Shown here: piece after piece, positions 1 through 8,453 of the stretch
Numbering within the stretch: the first letter of the stretch is position 1
How the letters are laid out: every line of letters begins with the position of its first letter
Source of the DNA: Nitrososphaerota archaeon
GTDB taxonomy: Archaea; Thermoproteota; Nitrososphaeria_A; Caldarchaeales; Calditenuaceae
Assembly: GCA_009889515.1 (NCBI GenBank)
Contig: WUQR01000139.1
Coordinates: forward strand, 434,001-498,000
Length of the DNA: 64,000 bases
Direction: 5' to 3'
The notes under the pieces: generated by a model
Databases searched by the model: none
Told to the model about the DNA's origin: nothing
The model's input: only the letters and a program-made list of their open reading frames with translations
Made by a program: the position numbers and the translations under genes

Positions 1-853
1 CCTTCACTACAACCACTATGTCTGAGAGGTCAAGCACGTATGTTAGGTTCTGGCTCCTTTCCAGTAAAGCCGTCTCCTTGAGTAGGAGTATCTCCGGTGT
101 TTGTGGGGAATATCGCTTAGAGGCCTCTATAATGTATGGACCGGCAATCCTTGATGAGGGAATACTATATGTCCGCCCAGCCGCAAGCGATGTGGAAAAG
201 TTTAGAGCCTCAGAGCTTAGCCTCAGAGTTACATTCACGGCCCCGCCCCTGTAGTCAAGAATATTTACCCCCACCCTGACGATCTCAGCGGTCAGACGAT
301 ACTCCGAGACCTGTGGAGACACAATTATGGACGTGTTAAGGACAGCAACATCCCCCAGCTTACCAAGTACCCTGTATGGGCCTACTTTGGATAGGTTTGA
401 GAAGGGCAGGTCGCGTATCGAGATTTTGCCGTTAGGGTCTGTTGAGCCCCTGCGTATAACCGGCCCATTCTCCGATCTAAGCTCAATCGCTACACCGCTA
501 GCCGGTCTCCCATCTAAATCGTATACCAGCACCTCTACATTCTGCACCATGAGTGTAAGATTTACCTGGGTCTGTGCTGGGAAAGAGACAGTTGCTTGAG
601 CCACCTCTACACCGTCTACGATGGCTGAAAGATTATATACTCCGGGTGCGATGAGCCTGAACTCCGCAACACCCTGCGCCGTTGTCTCAAACATCCTAGT
701 AAACGTGGAGTTGGATAGCCTCAGCTCTATACCTCCACGAGGGCTCCCAGAAATGTCAAAAACTCTAACAGTGAGGCTTTCACCCTGCCCATAGCTTAAA
801 GCCAGCTGAGATAAAACGAGCATTACAGCTAACACTAGTACAGTCAGTCTCAT
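1..853 (-). CDS. Secreted or surface protein, N-terminal part only (runs off window)
   Basis: The frame is open from an ATG at 853 to the window edge, 284 codons without a stop, so the C-terminus lies outside. The first ~24 residues form a signal peptide (hydrophobic core LTVLVLAVMLVLSQLAL, then SYGQG). After it the chain is rich in beta-type residues, with repeated stretches such as SLTVRVFDISGSPRGGIEL and VEVLVYDLDGRPASGVAIEL. These read like carboxypeptidase-regulatory or Ig-like surface domains. No catalytic motif is visible. It starts 7 bases after the Nudix gene upstream and is probably co-transcribed with it. The fold is inferred; the function is unknown. Confidence 0.75.
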   Translation of the reverse strand, partial: MRLTVLVLAVMLVLSQLALSYGQGESLTVRVFDISGSPRGGIELRLSNSTFTRMFETTAQGVAEFRLIAPGVYNLSAIVDGVEVAQATVSFPAQTQVNLTLMVQNVEVLVYDLDGRPASGVAIELRSENGPVIRRGSTDPNGKISIRDLPFSNLSKVGPYRVLGKLGDVAVLNTSIIVSPQVSEYRLTAEIVRVGVNILDYRGGAVNVTLRLSSEALNFSTSLAAGRTYSIPSSRIAGPYIIEASKRYSPQTPEILLLKETALLERSQNLTYVLDLSDIVVVVK

Positions 854-860
854 TTTTTCC

Positions 861-1322
861 TCAACTCATATTACGGATGGAAGATCTTCCGCCACCATGT
901 ATGAAGTGGTTCTTTCTAAGGAAGTCCTCGGCATCCATCAAGACTTGCTTCGCCGTCCTGAATGTGAGCTGAGTGAGTGCGTCCGGATATTTTAGCCAAG
1001 CATAAGCCTTATGCTCCTTGCTGAGAGTTACTCGGAACTCGTTGGTCCTCCCCAGAAAAAATGTGACCGTCTTATATACTGTGTCATCGTCGCTTTTGTA
1101 GGTGTAGCTTATTATTCGTTTGAAACCCTCGATGATTTGAACATTCTGCAGGCTCGTCTCTTCTCTAATCTCTCTTAGCGCGGTCTCTATCTCAGACTCT
1201 CCCTCTTCTATGCCGCCTTTTGGGAAATCCCAGTGACCACCGCCATATAACAGTACGAGATAGTAGTTCTCGCCGATTGAGTCGTTGAACACTACAGCCC
1301 CTGACGATCGCTTTATTTTCAT
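861..1322 (-). CDS. Nudix hydrolase, diadenosine tetraphosphatase-like
   Basis: A 153-residue protein with the start MKIKRSSGAVVF and a Nudix box at about residues 36-58 (G36, E42, R50-E51, E54-E55), preceded by WDFPKGG. That preceding motif and the length are typical of asymmetrical bis(5'-nucleosyl)-tetraphosphatases (MutT/Ap4A type), which clear toxic dinucleotides in the cytoplasm. The usual Gly near the end of the box is Ser57, a mild departure; the metal-binding glutamates are present. It lies just upstream of the secreted-protein gene on the same strand with a 7-base gap, which suggests shared transcription but no obvious shared role. Substrate assignment is by family resemblance only. 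Confidence 0.85.
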   Translation of the reverse strand: MKIKRSSGAVVFNDSIGENYYLVLLYGGGHWDFPKGGIEEGESEIETALREIREETSLQNVQIIEGFKRIISYTYKSDDDTVYKTVTFFLGRTNEFRVTLSKEHKAYAWLKYPDALTQLTFRTAKQVLMDAEDFLRKNHFIHGGGRSSIRNMS

Positions 1323-1369
1323 CTCTCCACTTGCCTATAGGCGCCTCTTCCGAATAAATCTTTGCGTGG

Positions 1370-1912
1370 CTAGGCTATGTTCCGCTCGCCTCTTCGACTA
1401 GCTATGGCGGCTGCTTCAGCCAATATTCGCTTTGCCTCGTCATCTGTGGCCTCAAACTTTGAGTAGCCTATATCATCAGCCGAGCCGATCTCGAGCGCAA
1501 CATCGTCGATGAGTTCCTGAACCCGTAATACTCGCCCACTGACCTCAGGCAGGGCGCCTTGAAGGTCTTCGCCAATCTTAGACACGATCCCTTTAATCGG
1601 CTGAAGGGCCATCCTCACGTCGCCGAGGTCTTTGACTGTCGCAAGCCTGTATATCACTGCCTCCAGGGAGAGCTGGCATCGTAGGGTGTTATTGAATGTT
1701 TTTCGGAGCTGGGACAGCTCAGAGGCGTAGACTGCCGCCCTCTCCGTGTCGCCTTCCTGATAGGCCTTGACGCATGCTTCGAAGAGGTCTCTGTTTCTCC
1801 TGCTCATCTGGTCTACTCTCGCTGCGAGCTTTTTGTTCAGGACTGAGAGGCTGAGGGATACTTCCTCGATTTTGGACCAGAGCTTTGACTCCCTCGACCA
1901 TGAGAAGCGCAT
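1370..1912 (-). CDS. ESCRT-III/Snf7-like protein (CdvB paralogue)
   Basis: A 180-residue charged, mostly helical protein. Residues ~28-75 (ARVDQMSRRNRDLFEACVKA, then GDTERAAVYASELSQLRK) match the alpha1-alpha2 hairpin pattern of archaeal CdvB and eukaryotic Vps2/Vps24 proteins, which polymerise on membranes for division and vesicle scission. The acidic C-terminal helix (SKFEATDDEAKRILAEAAAI) fits the autoinhibitory region. It is shorter than full CdvB and has no winged-helix tail for binding CdvA, so it is better called a CdvB-like paralogue. No cdvA or cdvC (Vps4) gene lies next to it. A TATA-like box (1934-1942) sits about 26 bases before the ATG, which suggests a leaderless mRNA. Confidence 0.75.
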   Translation of the reverse strand: MRFSWSRESKLWSKIEEVSLSLSVLNKKLAARVDQMSRRNRDLFEACVKAYQEGDTERAAVYASELSQLRKTFNNTLRCQLSLEAVIYRLATVKDLGDVRMALQPIKGIVSKIGEDLQGALPEVSGRVLRVQELIDDVALEIGSADDIGYSKFEATDDEAKRILAEAAAIASRRGERNIA

Positions 1913-1933
1913 GCAGATACATCTGACAGATTC

Positions 1934-1963
1934 ACATTTATACCGGGGTCGTCGCCTAGGCGA
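1934..1963 (-). promoter_or_regulatory. TATA box and 12-bp palindrome before the ESCRT-III-like gene
   Basis: Read on the minus strand, TATAAAT lies about 26 bases before the ATG at 1912. Directly upstream is a perfect 12-bp palindrome, TCGCCTAGGCGA (1952-1963). With no loop it is more likely a DNA-binding site than an RNA hairpin. It lies at about -40 to -51 from the start, where a regulator could act, but also only ~20 bases past the end of nothing else on this strand except the LysE stop at 1985. Confidence 0.4.
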
Positions 1964-1984
1964 AAGGACATTCTCCCTGTATAT

Positions 1985-2629
1985 CTAAGAGAATATGAGG
2001 GGCACAAGCTCTAGACTCATCATAAGTGCAAGGACTAGGAGGAAGGATCCAAGAACTATGTTTATGAGCCTCAACAGCTTTGATCCGAGTATTCTACCCC
2101 CTCTCCATGCCAGACTACCTGTGATATAGAGCCAGGCGTAGTCGATCCAGATGTGTGAGGCGTACATCACGGCGATGCCCAGCCAGGCCGCGAGGGCTAG
2201 CGCGTCATAGACCAGCTTTGCACCGATGGTCAGCCACCAAGTGATGAAGTATGGGTTTAGCCCAGTGAATATTATGCCTATCGCAACACCATTCTTAGGC
2301 GTCTTAGCGTCCAGTCCATTGGTCGTAGTGGGTTTTGCTAGGAGGGATTCGCGGAGCTGGTTGAGACCGAAGAATGTGAGGGCCGCTATTCCGGCGACAG
2401 TTATAGCTAGCCTAGCCATTACCTCGGTGGTTAGGAGGAAGGCTATGCCCTGGGCTATAAGGAGGACTAGGGGGAGTTCCACGATCATGTGCCCGGTGGC
2501 TGATAGGAGTCCTACGCGGCCCCCTCTTTTAACACTCTCGCTCAAGGTCGCAATAAGTAGTGGACCCGGCGCAAGAGCTCCTGATGCGGAGACGAGGACA
2601 ACGGTGGCGATGAGTTGGGGCCAGTCCAT
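1985..2629 (-). CDS. LysE/RhtB-family membrane exporter
   Basis: A 214-residue hydrophobic protein with about six membrane helices. The opening pattern ATVVLVSASGALAPGPLL carries the PGP signature of the LysE/RhtB superfamily, followed by SVKRGGRVGLLSATGHMIVE, also typical. These proteins export amino acids such as lysine, arginine or homoserine lactones across the cytoplasmic membrane. The second conserved block, GIIFTGLNPYFITWW, matches the N-P-K/Y region of the family. It is a single gene, convergent to nothing and divergent from S19e. The substrate cannot be told from sequence. Confidence 0.85.
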   Translation of the reverse strand: MDWPQLIATVVLVSASGALAPGPLLIATLSESVKRGGRVGLLSATGHMIVELPLVLLIAQGIAFLLTTEVMARLAITVAGIAALTFFGLNQLRESLLAKPTTTNGLDAKTPKNGVAIGIIFTGLNPYFITWWLTIGAKLVYDALALAAWLGIAVMYASHIWIDYAWLYITGSLAWRGGRILGSKLLRLINIVLGSFLLVLALMMSLELVPLIFS

Positions 2630-2752
2630 TGGTTTGTCAAATTTTCAAGGCATCTAATAAGGAATAATCCATTAGGTCGTAGCCCTGACTAGGCTGCTCT
2701 GAGGCAGCGTTAAATATGGCTTAAATGAAAAGCATGTCAGAAATCGGGGGAA

Positions 2753-3184
2753 ATGAGTGTGAGACTGGTTGAGCCACTACAGCTCATCAAGACAACAGCC
2801 CGCTACCTCAAGGAGAATCGGATAGTATCCATGCCTAAATGGGCGCTATTTGTAAAGACGGGAGTCTCTAAGGACAGGCCCCCATCCGACCCTGACTGGT
2901 GGTATGTGAGGTGTGCAGCAATATTGCGGAAACTGTATATCCACGAGAAGGGGCTGGGGGTCTCGCGTCTGAGGAAGATGTATGGTGGGAGACATAGGAT
3001 GGGTCATAGAAACCCCCACTTCGCGCCGGGCAGCGGTAGTGTTATCAGAAAAGCCCTCCAGCAGTTGGAGAGCGCTGGGCTGGTGGAGAAGTCTAAGAAG
3101 GGTAGAGTATTGACGAAGAAGGGCAGACAGTTACTCGAAGAGATCAGTGAGAGCATATTGAAGAGACAGGCAGGTAAGGCTTGA
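2753..3184 (+). CDS. rps19e: Small ribosomal subunit protein eS19 (S19e)
   Basis: A 143-residue basic protein with family hallmarks: LIKTTARYLKEN, KTGVSKDRPPSDPDWWYVRC and YGGRHRMGHRNPHFAPGSG, ending in a winged-helix-like segment GLVEKSKKGRVLTKKGR. S19e belongs to the small subunit head in archaea and eukaryotes. Start ATG 2753 follows a run of G (GGGGG) and two AT-rich boxes (TTAAATAT at 2710 and CTTAAATG at 2720), so the leader is very short or absent. Its stop overlaps the start of the next small gene by four bases (TTGA), implying translational coupling. Confidence 0.97.
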   Translation: MSVRLVEPLQLIKTTARYLKENRIVSMPKWALFVKTGVSKDRPPSDPDWWYVRCAAILRKLYIHEKGLGVSRLRKMYGGRHRMGHRNPHFAPGSGSVIRKALQQLESAGLVEKSKKGRVLTKKGRQLLEEISESILKRQAGKA

Positions 3185-3372
3185 GGCTGCCACCGTTAAG
3201 AATTGAAAACCATCTGAGAGAGCTCTCAGAAAGGATTTGGAGCGCCAAAAAGGAGTTTCAAGATGGGGTGCTGGGCTTAGAGGATTATTTACGACTAAGA
3301 TGCGGGCTCGAGACTGAGTATAGGAAGGAGGCGGAGGTGCTTCTCCGCAGAACTGTTTTGCGGAGAGGGTAG
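3181..3372 (+). CDS. Small charged protein coupled to S19e, function unknown
   Basis: A 63-residue ORF starting at TTG 3181, overlapping the S19e stop in TTGA. The sequence is helical and strongly charged (RIENHLRELSERIWSAKKEF, then LRLRCGLETEYRKEAEVLLR) with no membrane segment and no metal cluster. In many archaea the gene after S19e encodes the DNA-binding PDCD5/TFAR19 homologue, but this product is too short and lacks its signature. The NTGA overlap and the tight fit before the convergent mutase gene support it being real. I do not recognise the family. Confidence 0.55.
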   Translation: MRLPPLRIENHLRELSERIWSAKKEFQDGVLGLEDYLRLRCGLETEYRKEAEVLLRRTVLRRG

Positions 3373-3377
3373 GTCCT

Positions 3378-4607
3378 CTATTCGCCGAACTTCTCGGTCC
3401 TGTTTGCCAGGTCCATCAGAATATTCATCAGGTCCGTGCCCTTTATCCGTCCGAGAGCGCCACGGGCCGAGTCAACCTCGTTAAATCTGTTTACGTAGTC
3501 CACCCTCACGCCGTGTCCCCAAATCAGCACCGGTACCGGGTCTCCCCTATGCTCACCGGTGAGAGAGCTGGTTGTGTGGTCGCCTGTGACGCAGACGATG
3601 AATTCGTCGCGTGGAGGGTTATAGTTTTTTGCAAAAGCTGTGTCGATCTTCTCTACGAATGCTGCCTTCGTGGCCGGGTCCTTGTCATGGGCTGCTGTGT
3701 CTGTCCCCTTAATGTGGAGGAAGACTAGGTCGTAATCGCCCATGGCTTTGAACGCTGTTTTGAACTTGGAGTCCAAATCGGTGTTTAGTGTGCCGGTTGC
3801 TCCCGGTGCCTCGACCACGTCCATGCCCACAGAGCTGCACACTCCCTTGTAGAGAGCTCCGCCAGCTATAACAGCGGCTCTAACACCGAATCGCTCGGAG
3901 AGAGATGGCAAATTCGGCATCTTCCCTGCTCCGCGCGGCAGCAGCATATTGGCGATTGGTAAACCTGCCTCACGCCTCCTAGCATTTACTGGGTGGCCCT
4001 CAAGTATCTGCCTATATTTTTTGAGGAGCTTAGTCAAGGCCTCTGCTGTCCTCTCCGCCTCCCGGGAATTGTCCAGGGGCTTAGGCCAGTGGATTACTGC
4101 CCCATCTTTATGCGGGTCGACGTCCGAGATCTTGTCGGAGACTTCTCCTCGTAGCACGAGGACAGACCTGTGCTCAACAGTGTGTTTCAGCAAGACCTCT
4201 ATTCCGTCTACCTCCACAACCTCTTTGAGGCTCTCGACAAGCTGGGCGGCCTCTTGGCTGCTTATACGGCCCGCCCTCCTATCCACAACCCGTCCATCAT
4301 CACTAACTGTGGCGAAATTGCATCTAAAAGCCACGTCACCGGGTTTGAGCTTGATGCCAGCGCCCAGCGCCTCGAAGGGCCCCCTGCCAGGATAATACTT
4401 GTAGGGGTCATAGCCGAGGATTGATAGGTGGCCCGTATCGCTCCCAACCGGGATTCCCGGCGCGACTGGGTCCATTATGCCGTTAATACCCTCGCGTGCA
4501 AGGCCGTTCAGAAATGGAATACGTGCAGCCTGAAGAGGTGTCAGGCCGTTCAAAATGCGTGAAGGCCTATCACCCACACCGTCCAAGAGAACAATTAAGA
4601 TCTTCAC
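3378..4607 (-). CDS. apgM: 2,3-bisphosphoglycerate-independent phosphoglycerate mutase, archaeal type
   Basis: A 409-residue enzyme of the alkaline-phosphatase superfamily that interconverts 3- and 2-phosphoglycerate in glycolysis and gluconeogenesis. The N-terminus has the metal-binding LLDGVGDRP and the conserved block [21 protein letters not shown] (first Asp and the SDTGH serine region). C-terminal metal ligands are seen in [15 protein letters not shown] and [20 protein letters not shown]. Length is normal for the archaeal ApgM family. The ATG at 4607 is 26 bases from a TTTATAAA box that it shares with the divergent Nudix gene. Confidence 0.95.
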   Translation of the reverse strand: MKILIVLLDGVGDRPSRILNGLTPLQAARIPFLNGLAREGINGIMDPVAPGIPVGSDTGHLSILGYDPYKYYPGRGPFEALGAGIKLKPGDVAFRCNFATVSDDGRVVDRRAGRISSQEAAQLVESLKEVVEVDGIEVLLKHTVEHRSVLVLRGEVSDKISDVDPHKDGAVIHWPKPLDNSREAERTAEALTKLLKKYRQILEGHPVNARRREAGLPIANMLLPRGAGKMPNLPSLSERFGVRAAVIAGGALYKGVCSSVGMDVVEAPGATGTLNTDLDSKFKTAFKAMGDYDLVFLHIKGTDTAAHDKDPATKAAFVEKIDTAFAKNYNPPRDEFIVCVTGDHTTSSLTGEHRGDPVPVLIWGHGVRVDYVNRFNEVDSARGALGRIKGTDLMNILMDLANRTEKFGE

Positions 4608-4629
4608 GGGATTACCACATCGCCGCTAA

Positions 4630-4637
4630 TTTATAAA
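4630..4637. promoter_or_regulatory. Shared palindromic TATA box, apgM / ADP-ribose pyrophosphatase
   Basis: TTTATAAA is its own reverse complement. It lies 26 bases from the minus-strand ATG at 4607 and about 37 bases from the plus-strand ATG at 4671. No other TATA-like element exists in the 60-base gap, so one box probably serves both directions. Confidence 0.6.
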
Positions 4638-4670
4638 AACATCTCCGTATGAGAAATCCGTGAAACTGTG

Positions 4671-5204
4671 ATGAGCCGTCCACCCCAAATCGTCTCCAGC
4701 GAGCTAGTCTATAGTGGTAAGCTCGTCTCCGTTAGGCGTGTCAGGGCGAAGTATGATGAGCGGGAGGTTGTGAGAGAGGTGGTCGAGCATCCTGGATCTG
4801 TGGCAATAGTGGCGACTGATGCTGAGGGGAGGTTTCTTCTGGTGTCTCAATACAGGATTGGCGTGGGCGAGGAGACTCTCGAGATACCTGCGGGTACGCT
4901 TGAGGAGGGTGAGGAGCCGGCTAGGTGCGCGGAGAGAGAGCTTGAAGAGGAGACAGGGTTGAAGGCAGATGGTCTAAGACTTCTCTCAGAGACCTACACA
5001 ACCCCCGGATACACAACCGAGCGACTATACATATTCGCGGGTCGGGCATCCACAGCCGGCGTACCGAGACATGATGTGGATGAGAACATCAAGGTCATCA
5101 GGCTAACACGCGAACAGGTTTTAGACGCTATTCGGAATGGAAGAATTAGAGACTTGAAAAGTATAGCTGCACTGCTGATGAGTATCTATCTCAACAGTGT
5201 CTAG
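4671..5204 (+). CDS. Nudix hydrolase, ADP-ribose pyrophosphatase type
   Basis: A 177-residue protein from ATG 4671 (a GTG at 4668 is in frame). The Nudix box runs from GTLEEGEEP to RELEEETGL with all consensus residues (G, E, RE, EE, G). It is followed by the proline-containing stretch ETYTTPGYTTERLYIF; a Pro about 15 residues after the box and the N-terminal SGKLVSVRRV are typical of ADP-ribose pyrophosphatases. The family splits ADP-ribose to AMP and ribose-5-phosphate. The 3' end overlaps the convergent GapN-like gene by 4 bases. Substrate is inferred. Confidence 0.85.
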   Translation: MSRPPQIVSSELVYSGKLVSVRRVRAKYDEREVVREVVEHPGSVAIVATDAEGRFLLVSQYRIGVGEETLEIPAGTLEEGEEPARCAERELEEETGLKADGLRLLSETYTTPGYTTERLYIFAGRASTAGVPRHDVDENIKVIRLTREQVLDAIRNGRIRDLKSIAALLMSIYLNSV

Positions 5205-6763
5205 TGATGCTTCTGCTTTGGCCTCCTTACCTTACCGAGCTGAGCCGGCTCCAAGTTGAATACGATGGTTTTGAGAACCATCATCTCTTCGATCGAGTAT
5301 CCTATACCCTCTCTACCCAGCCCTGAGTCCTTAACTCCTCCAAATGGGAAGTAGCCGACTCCGTGGCGTGGAAAATCATTTATTGTCACGGCACCGGTCT
5401 GGAGCGACTTCGCCACCCTCCACATCCTGTAGAAGTTGTTCGTGAATACACAGCTGTCCAAGCCATATCTGCTCCTAGAAGCTATCGCTATTGCCTCATT
5501 CTCATCCTTGACTCTAGCTATTGTTACTACTGGGCCGAATGTCTCCTCCCATAAGATCCTGGCTTCCTGCGGAACCCTGTCGAGTACGGTCGGCTCATGA
5601 TAGCAGCCCTTATAGCTCCCTCCCCTAAGCAGCTTTGCACCCTTAGCTACCGCGTCCCTCACGAGGGCGTTGACCCTCTCTGCGGCAGCCCTGTTAATTA
5701 GCGGGCCCATGTTGACACCCTCAATCCGCGGGTCGCCAAACTTTATCTTATCAACCTCGGCTAACACCTTATCCACGAACTCATCTGCCACAGATTCGAC
5801 CACCAGTATTGCACTGACTGCGTCGCACCTCTGACCAGCATTTCTCAGAGAGCCTGCAACACATCTATTGGCGGCTAATGCTATATCCGCGTCATCCAGA
5901 ACGATTGCATACGCTTTGCCTCCAAGCTCGAGGTGGAGCCGCTTATTTGCCGCGATCCTCGCGATCTCCCTGCCAACCTCTGTGCTCCCCGTGAAGGATA
6001 TCATGCCTACGTCCTCATGTGCCGCTATCCTCGCACCAACACGCCCTGGGCCTGTAACGACGTTGAGCGCCCCCTTTGGAACCCCAGCCTCCTCGAGAGC
6101 CTTGGCGAGTAGTAGCTGGCTTAGAGGTGTGTCGCTTGCTGGTTTAACGACGACCGTGTTCCCTGAGAGGAGGGCTGGTATGATCTTGGCCGCGGGTATG
6201 TAGAGGGGGTAGTTGAAGGGGCCTATGGCGCCTACTGTCCCGATGGGTTCCCGGAGGACGATCGCAACCTTGCCCATCGTGTCAGCGGACCAGTCACCGG
6301 GCCTATACTCGCCTCCAACCTTGGAGACATCCTCCATCGTCATCTTCATACGCTCAATAACTGCTGTTATCTCTCCTACCGCGTCTGCACGGGGTTTACC
6401 CGCCTCAAGCATTAGGACGTTAACAAAGTCCTCTATGTGGTCCTCAATTATCTTGGCCGTTTCGTGGAAAATCTCTATCCTGTCGATCGCAGCTATGGAC
6501 CGTATCTTCGGCCTCGCATCGCGGGAGGCGCTGACAGCGGCATCAACGTCGAGGTCGCCCCCCTTCTGTGCATACGCCACAACACTGTCGTCGATGGGGG
6601 TGTCTACTGGGAATGTCTCTCCAGTCTGGCTCTCCACCCACTCGCCGTTTATAAACATCTTAAAGACCGGCACCCCCTCCTCGTTGAGGGTGTAGAGGTC
6701 GTCGAAGTAGCTGCTCAGCCTTAGACTGGGCTTGCCAAGCTGGCTAGACTCTAGCATCGTCAT
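5201..6763 (-). CDS. gapN: NAD(P)-dependent aldehyde dehydrogenase, GapN-like (non-phosphorylating glyceraldehyde-3-phosphate dehydrogenase)
   Basis: A 520-residue aldehyde dehydrogenase. Catalytic residues are visible: Asn184 in GPFNYPLYIP, Glu279 in HLELGGKAY and Cys313 in NAGQRCDAV. The GQRCDA motif and the N-terminal phrase GVPVFKMFINGEWV resemble archaeal GapN enzymes, which oxidise glyceraldehyde 3-phosphate directly to 3-phosphoglycerate in the modified glycolysis of hyperthermophiles. The nearby apgM, which uses 3-phosphoglycerate, fits this. A second in-frame ATG is at 6757. TATATAAAC lies at about 6800 on the reverse strand. Other aldehyde substrates cannot be excluded. Confidence 0.85.
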   Translation of the reverse strand: MTMLESSQLGKPSLRLSSYFDDLYTLNEEGVPVFKMFINGEWVESQTGETFPVDTPIDDSVVAYAQKGGDLDVDAAVSASRDARPKIRSIAAIDRIEIFHETAKIIEDHIEDFVNVLMLEAGKPRADAVGEITAVIERMKMTMEDVSKVGGEYRPGDWSADTMGKVAIVLREPIGTVGAIGPFNYPLYIPAAKIIPALLSGNTVVVKPASDTPLSQLLLAKALEEAGVPKGALNVVTGPGRVGARIAAHEDVGMISFTGSTEVGREIARIAANKRLHLELGGKAYAIVLDDADIALAANRCVAGSLRNAGQRCDAVSAILVVESVADEFVDKVLAEVDKIKFGDPRIEGVNMGPLINRAAAERVNALVRDAVAKGAKLLRGGSYKGCYHEPTVLDRVPQEARILWEETFGPVVTIARVKDENEAIAIASRSRYGLDSCVFTNNFYRMWRVAKSLQTGAVTINDFPRHGVGYFPFGGVKDSGLGREGIGYSIEEMMVLKTIVFNLEPAQLGKVRRPKQKHH

Positions 6764-6845
6764 GGCCTTTATTCAAACGCATACACCCGTATTCTTGTTT
6801 ATATACCGTTTGTATAGACTCTCATTGTCGTGTTTTAGGGATTCG

Positions 6846-6858
6846 TTTTTTAAATAAG
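6846..6858 (+). promoter_or_regulatory. TATA box for the Mrp/NBP35 gene
   Basis: TTTTTTAAATAAG is centred about 26 bases before the TTG at 6879. This spacing supports a leaderless mRNA starting at that TTG, and there is no Shine-Dalgarno-like sequence in between. Confidence 0.55.
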
Positions 6859-6878
6859 CGATACCACATGACATTTGG

Positions 6879-7946
6879 TTGACCAAGCCGACTGAAAGGG
6901 AGGTTCTAGAGGCCCTTAGGGGGGTTAAGGATCCTGAACTGGGCATGGATATTGTGAGCATGGGGATGATTAGGGATTTGAGCGTGAGGGATGGTGAAGT
7001 CTCCTTTACGCTGGAGTTGACGACGCCCGCCTGCCCCTTCAATGCCCAGATAGAGAAGATGGCGAGGAGCGCTGTGGAGGGGGTGCCGGGGGTCAGGTCT
7101 GTGAACATGAGGGTTACTGCGAGGGTTAGGCAGGGCTGGGGAATGCGGCCTGTCCCCTCAGAGATCCCCGGTATAAAGAATGTCGTCGCGGTGGGGAGTG
7201 GAAAAGGTGGTGTAGGCAAGACTACAGTAGCCGCCAACCTCGCCATTGCTCTCTCAGAGACCGGAGCCGCCGTAGGGATACTTGACGCCGACATATACGG
7301 CTCAAGCCTCACACGCTTTATACGATCATACAGGTTCGAGGCAAGGGGGAAAGGGAAGATCTCACCTGCCGAAGGGCCTTTAGGATTGAAGATGATGTCT
7401 ATGGGCCTAGTCGTAACTGACGACACACCAATTATCTGGAGGGGGCCGCTTGTGGGTGGTGCTGTGCGGCAGATGCTATTAGAGGTCGATTGGGGTGAAT
7501 TGGACTACCTTATCGTAGACCTGCCTCCCGGAACTGGTGATGCACCCCTAACACTCGCCCAGACAATACCCATAACAGGTGCCATAATCGTAACCACCCC
7601 CCAGCAGGCATCCCTAGACATAGCTATCAAAGCCCTCAGAATGTTTCAGAAACTCGGGGTTGAGATCCTGGGAATAGTAGAGAACATGTCCTACTACATC
7701 TGCCCGGGCTGCGGGCGGAAAGAGTACATCTTTGGCAAGGGAGGTGGGGCAAGGTCAGCTGAAGACATAGGCGTCCCACTACTTGCTGAAATACCGTTAA
7801 TGCCCATACTCCGCGAGAATAGCGACGAAGGTATACCAATCATAGTCTCGCATCCAGAATCTGAGGCTGCTGAGAGCTTCAGGAGCCTAGCGAGACGCGT
7901 AGCCGCTGCACTAAGCGTACTGGCGGTCAGGAGGGGGGCGCAGTGA
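6879..7946 (+). CDS. Mrp/NBP35-family ATPase, Fe-S cluster carrier with N-terminal MIP18 domain
   Basis: A 355-residue P-loop ATPase. Residues 5-85 form a MIP18/DUF59 domain (EALRGVKDPELGMDIVSMGM). The deviant Walker A GSGKGGVGKTT is at 107-117, DADIYG at 136-141, and the CPGC motif at 275-278 is the site where such dimers hold a [4Fe-4S] cluster for transfer to apoproteins. The fused DUF59 domain is usual in archaeal and bacterial Mrp. The gene starts with TTG 26 bases after a TATA box. It overlaps moaE by four bases (GTGA), linking cluster delivery with molybdenum cofactor synthesis. Confidence 0.93.
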   Translation: MTKPTEREVLEALRGVKDPELGMDIVSMGMIRDLSVRDGEVSFTLELTTPACPFNAQIEKMARSAVEGVPGVRSVNMRVTARVRQGWGMRPVPSEIPGIKNVVAVGSGKGGVGKTTVAANLAIALSETGAAVGILDADIYGSSLTRFIRSYRFEARGKGKISPAEGPLGLKMMSMGLVVTDDTPIIWRGPLVGGAVRQMLLEVDWGELDYLIVDLPPGTGDAPLTLAQTIPITGAIIVTTPQQASLDIAIKALRMFQKLGVEILGIVENMSYYICPGCGRKEYIFGKGGGARSAEDIGVPLLAEIPLMPILRENSDEGIPIIVSHPESEAAESFRSLARRVAAALSVLAVRRGAQ

Positions 7947-8404
7947 GTCTGGAGGAGGCTGGACTGAAGGGCCTACCGCGCCCGGGAGTCTATGCAGAAC
8001 ACGAGCTCAGGATCGGCGAACTATTATCAAACTTGTCGCGCATCTACGAGTCTGGCAACGCAGGCGCAGTGGCTATATTTCTCGGCGTAGCTAGACGCGA
8101 AAGCCGTACGGGAAAGGAGGTCAAGTATCTCGAGATCGAGGCATATGAGGAGAACGCAAACCTGGAAATCTACAGGATATGCCGCGAGGTCTCAGAGAAA
8201 CATGGCGTATCATACGTCGGAATCTGGCACCTCTATGGTAGATTCAAAGCGGGCGAGCCCGTAGTGCTAGTAGCCGTCGCCGGAAGGCATAGGGCCTCAG
8301 TCTTCAACGCCCTCCGCGAAGCCGTCGAGAGATACAAGAAGGAGCCCGCACTCTTCAAGAAAGAGGTCTACGTCGACGGTTCTCACGCATGGATAACTGA
8401 GTAA
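7943..8404 (+). CDS. moaE: Molybdopterin synthase catalytic subunit MoaE
   Basis: A 153-residue protein, GTG start overlapping the mrp stop. Conserved family blocks are NAGAVAIFLGVARRESRTGK, LEIEAYEENA, GIWHLYGRFKAGEPVVLVAV, RHRASVFNALREAVERYKKE and PALFKKEVYVDGSHAW. The late lysines and the RHR motif line the active site, which takes sulfur from the thiocarboxylate of MoaD to make molybdopterin. A MoaD-like protein is encoded at 20800-21093 and a CinA/MoaB-fold gene at the right end, but not next to it. The full pathway is not in the window. Confidence 0.93.
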   Translation: MSLEEAGLKGLPRPGVYAEHELRIGELLSNLSRIYESGNAGAVAIFLGVARRESRTGKEVKYLEIEAYEENANLEIYRICREVSEKHGVSYVGIWHLYGRFKAGEPVVLVAVAGRHRASVFNALREAVERYKKEPALFKKEVYVDGSHAWITE

Positions 8405-8415
8405 TTTCACGAACA

Positions 8416-8446
8416 CTTAAATAGGGGGTTTGAAGACTAGGGGTGA
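8416..8446 (+). promoter_or_regulatory. TATA-like box and Shine-Dalgarno site that decide the tatA start
   Basis: CTTAAATAG (8416-8424) is only ~10 bases from an in-frame TTG at 8430, too close for a start. GGGGTGA (8440-8446) sits 7 bases before the next in-frame TTG at 8454, which gives a protein starting directly before the membrane helix as in other TatA proteins. I therefore chose 8454. Confidence 0.45.
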
Positions 8447-8453
8447 AGTAGGG

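Noticed and set aside
6773-7426. A 217-codon minus-strand frame opposite the Mrp gene
   Set aside because: It is a shadow of the P-loop ATPase gene, whose motifs are clear on the plus strand.
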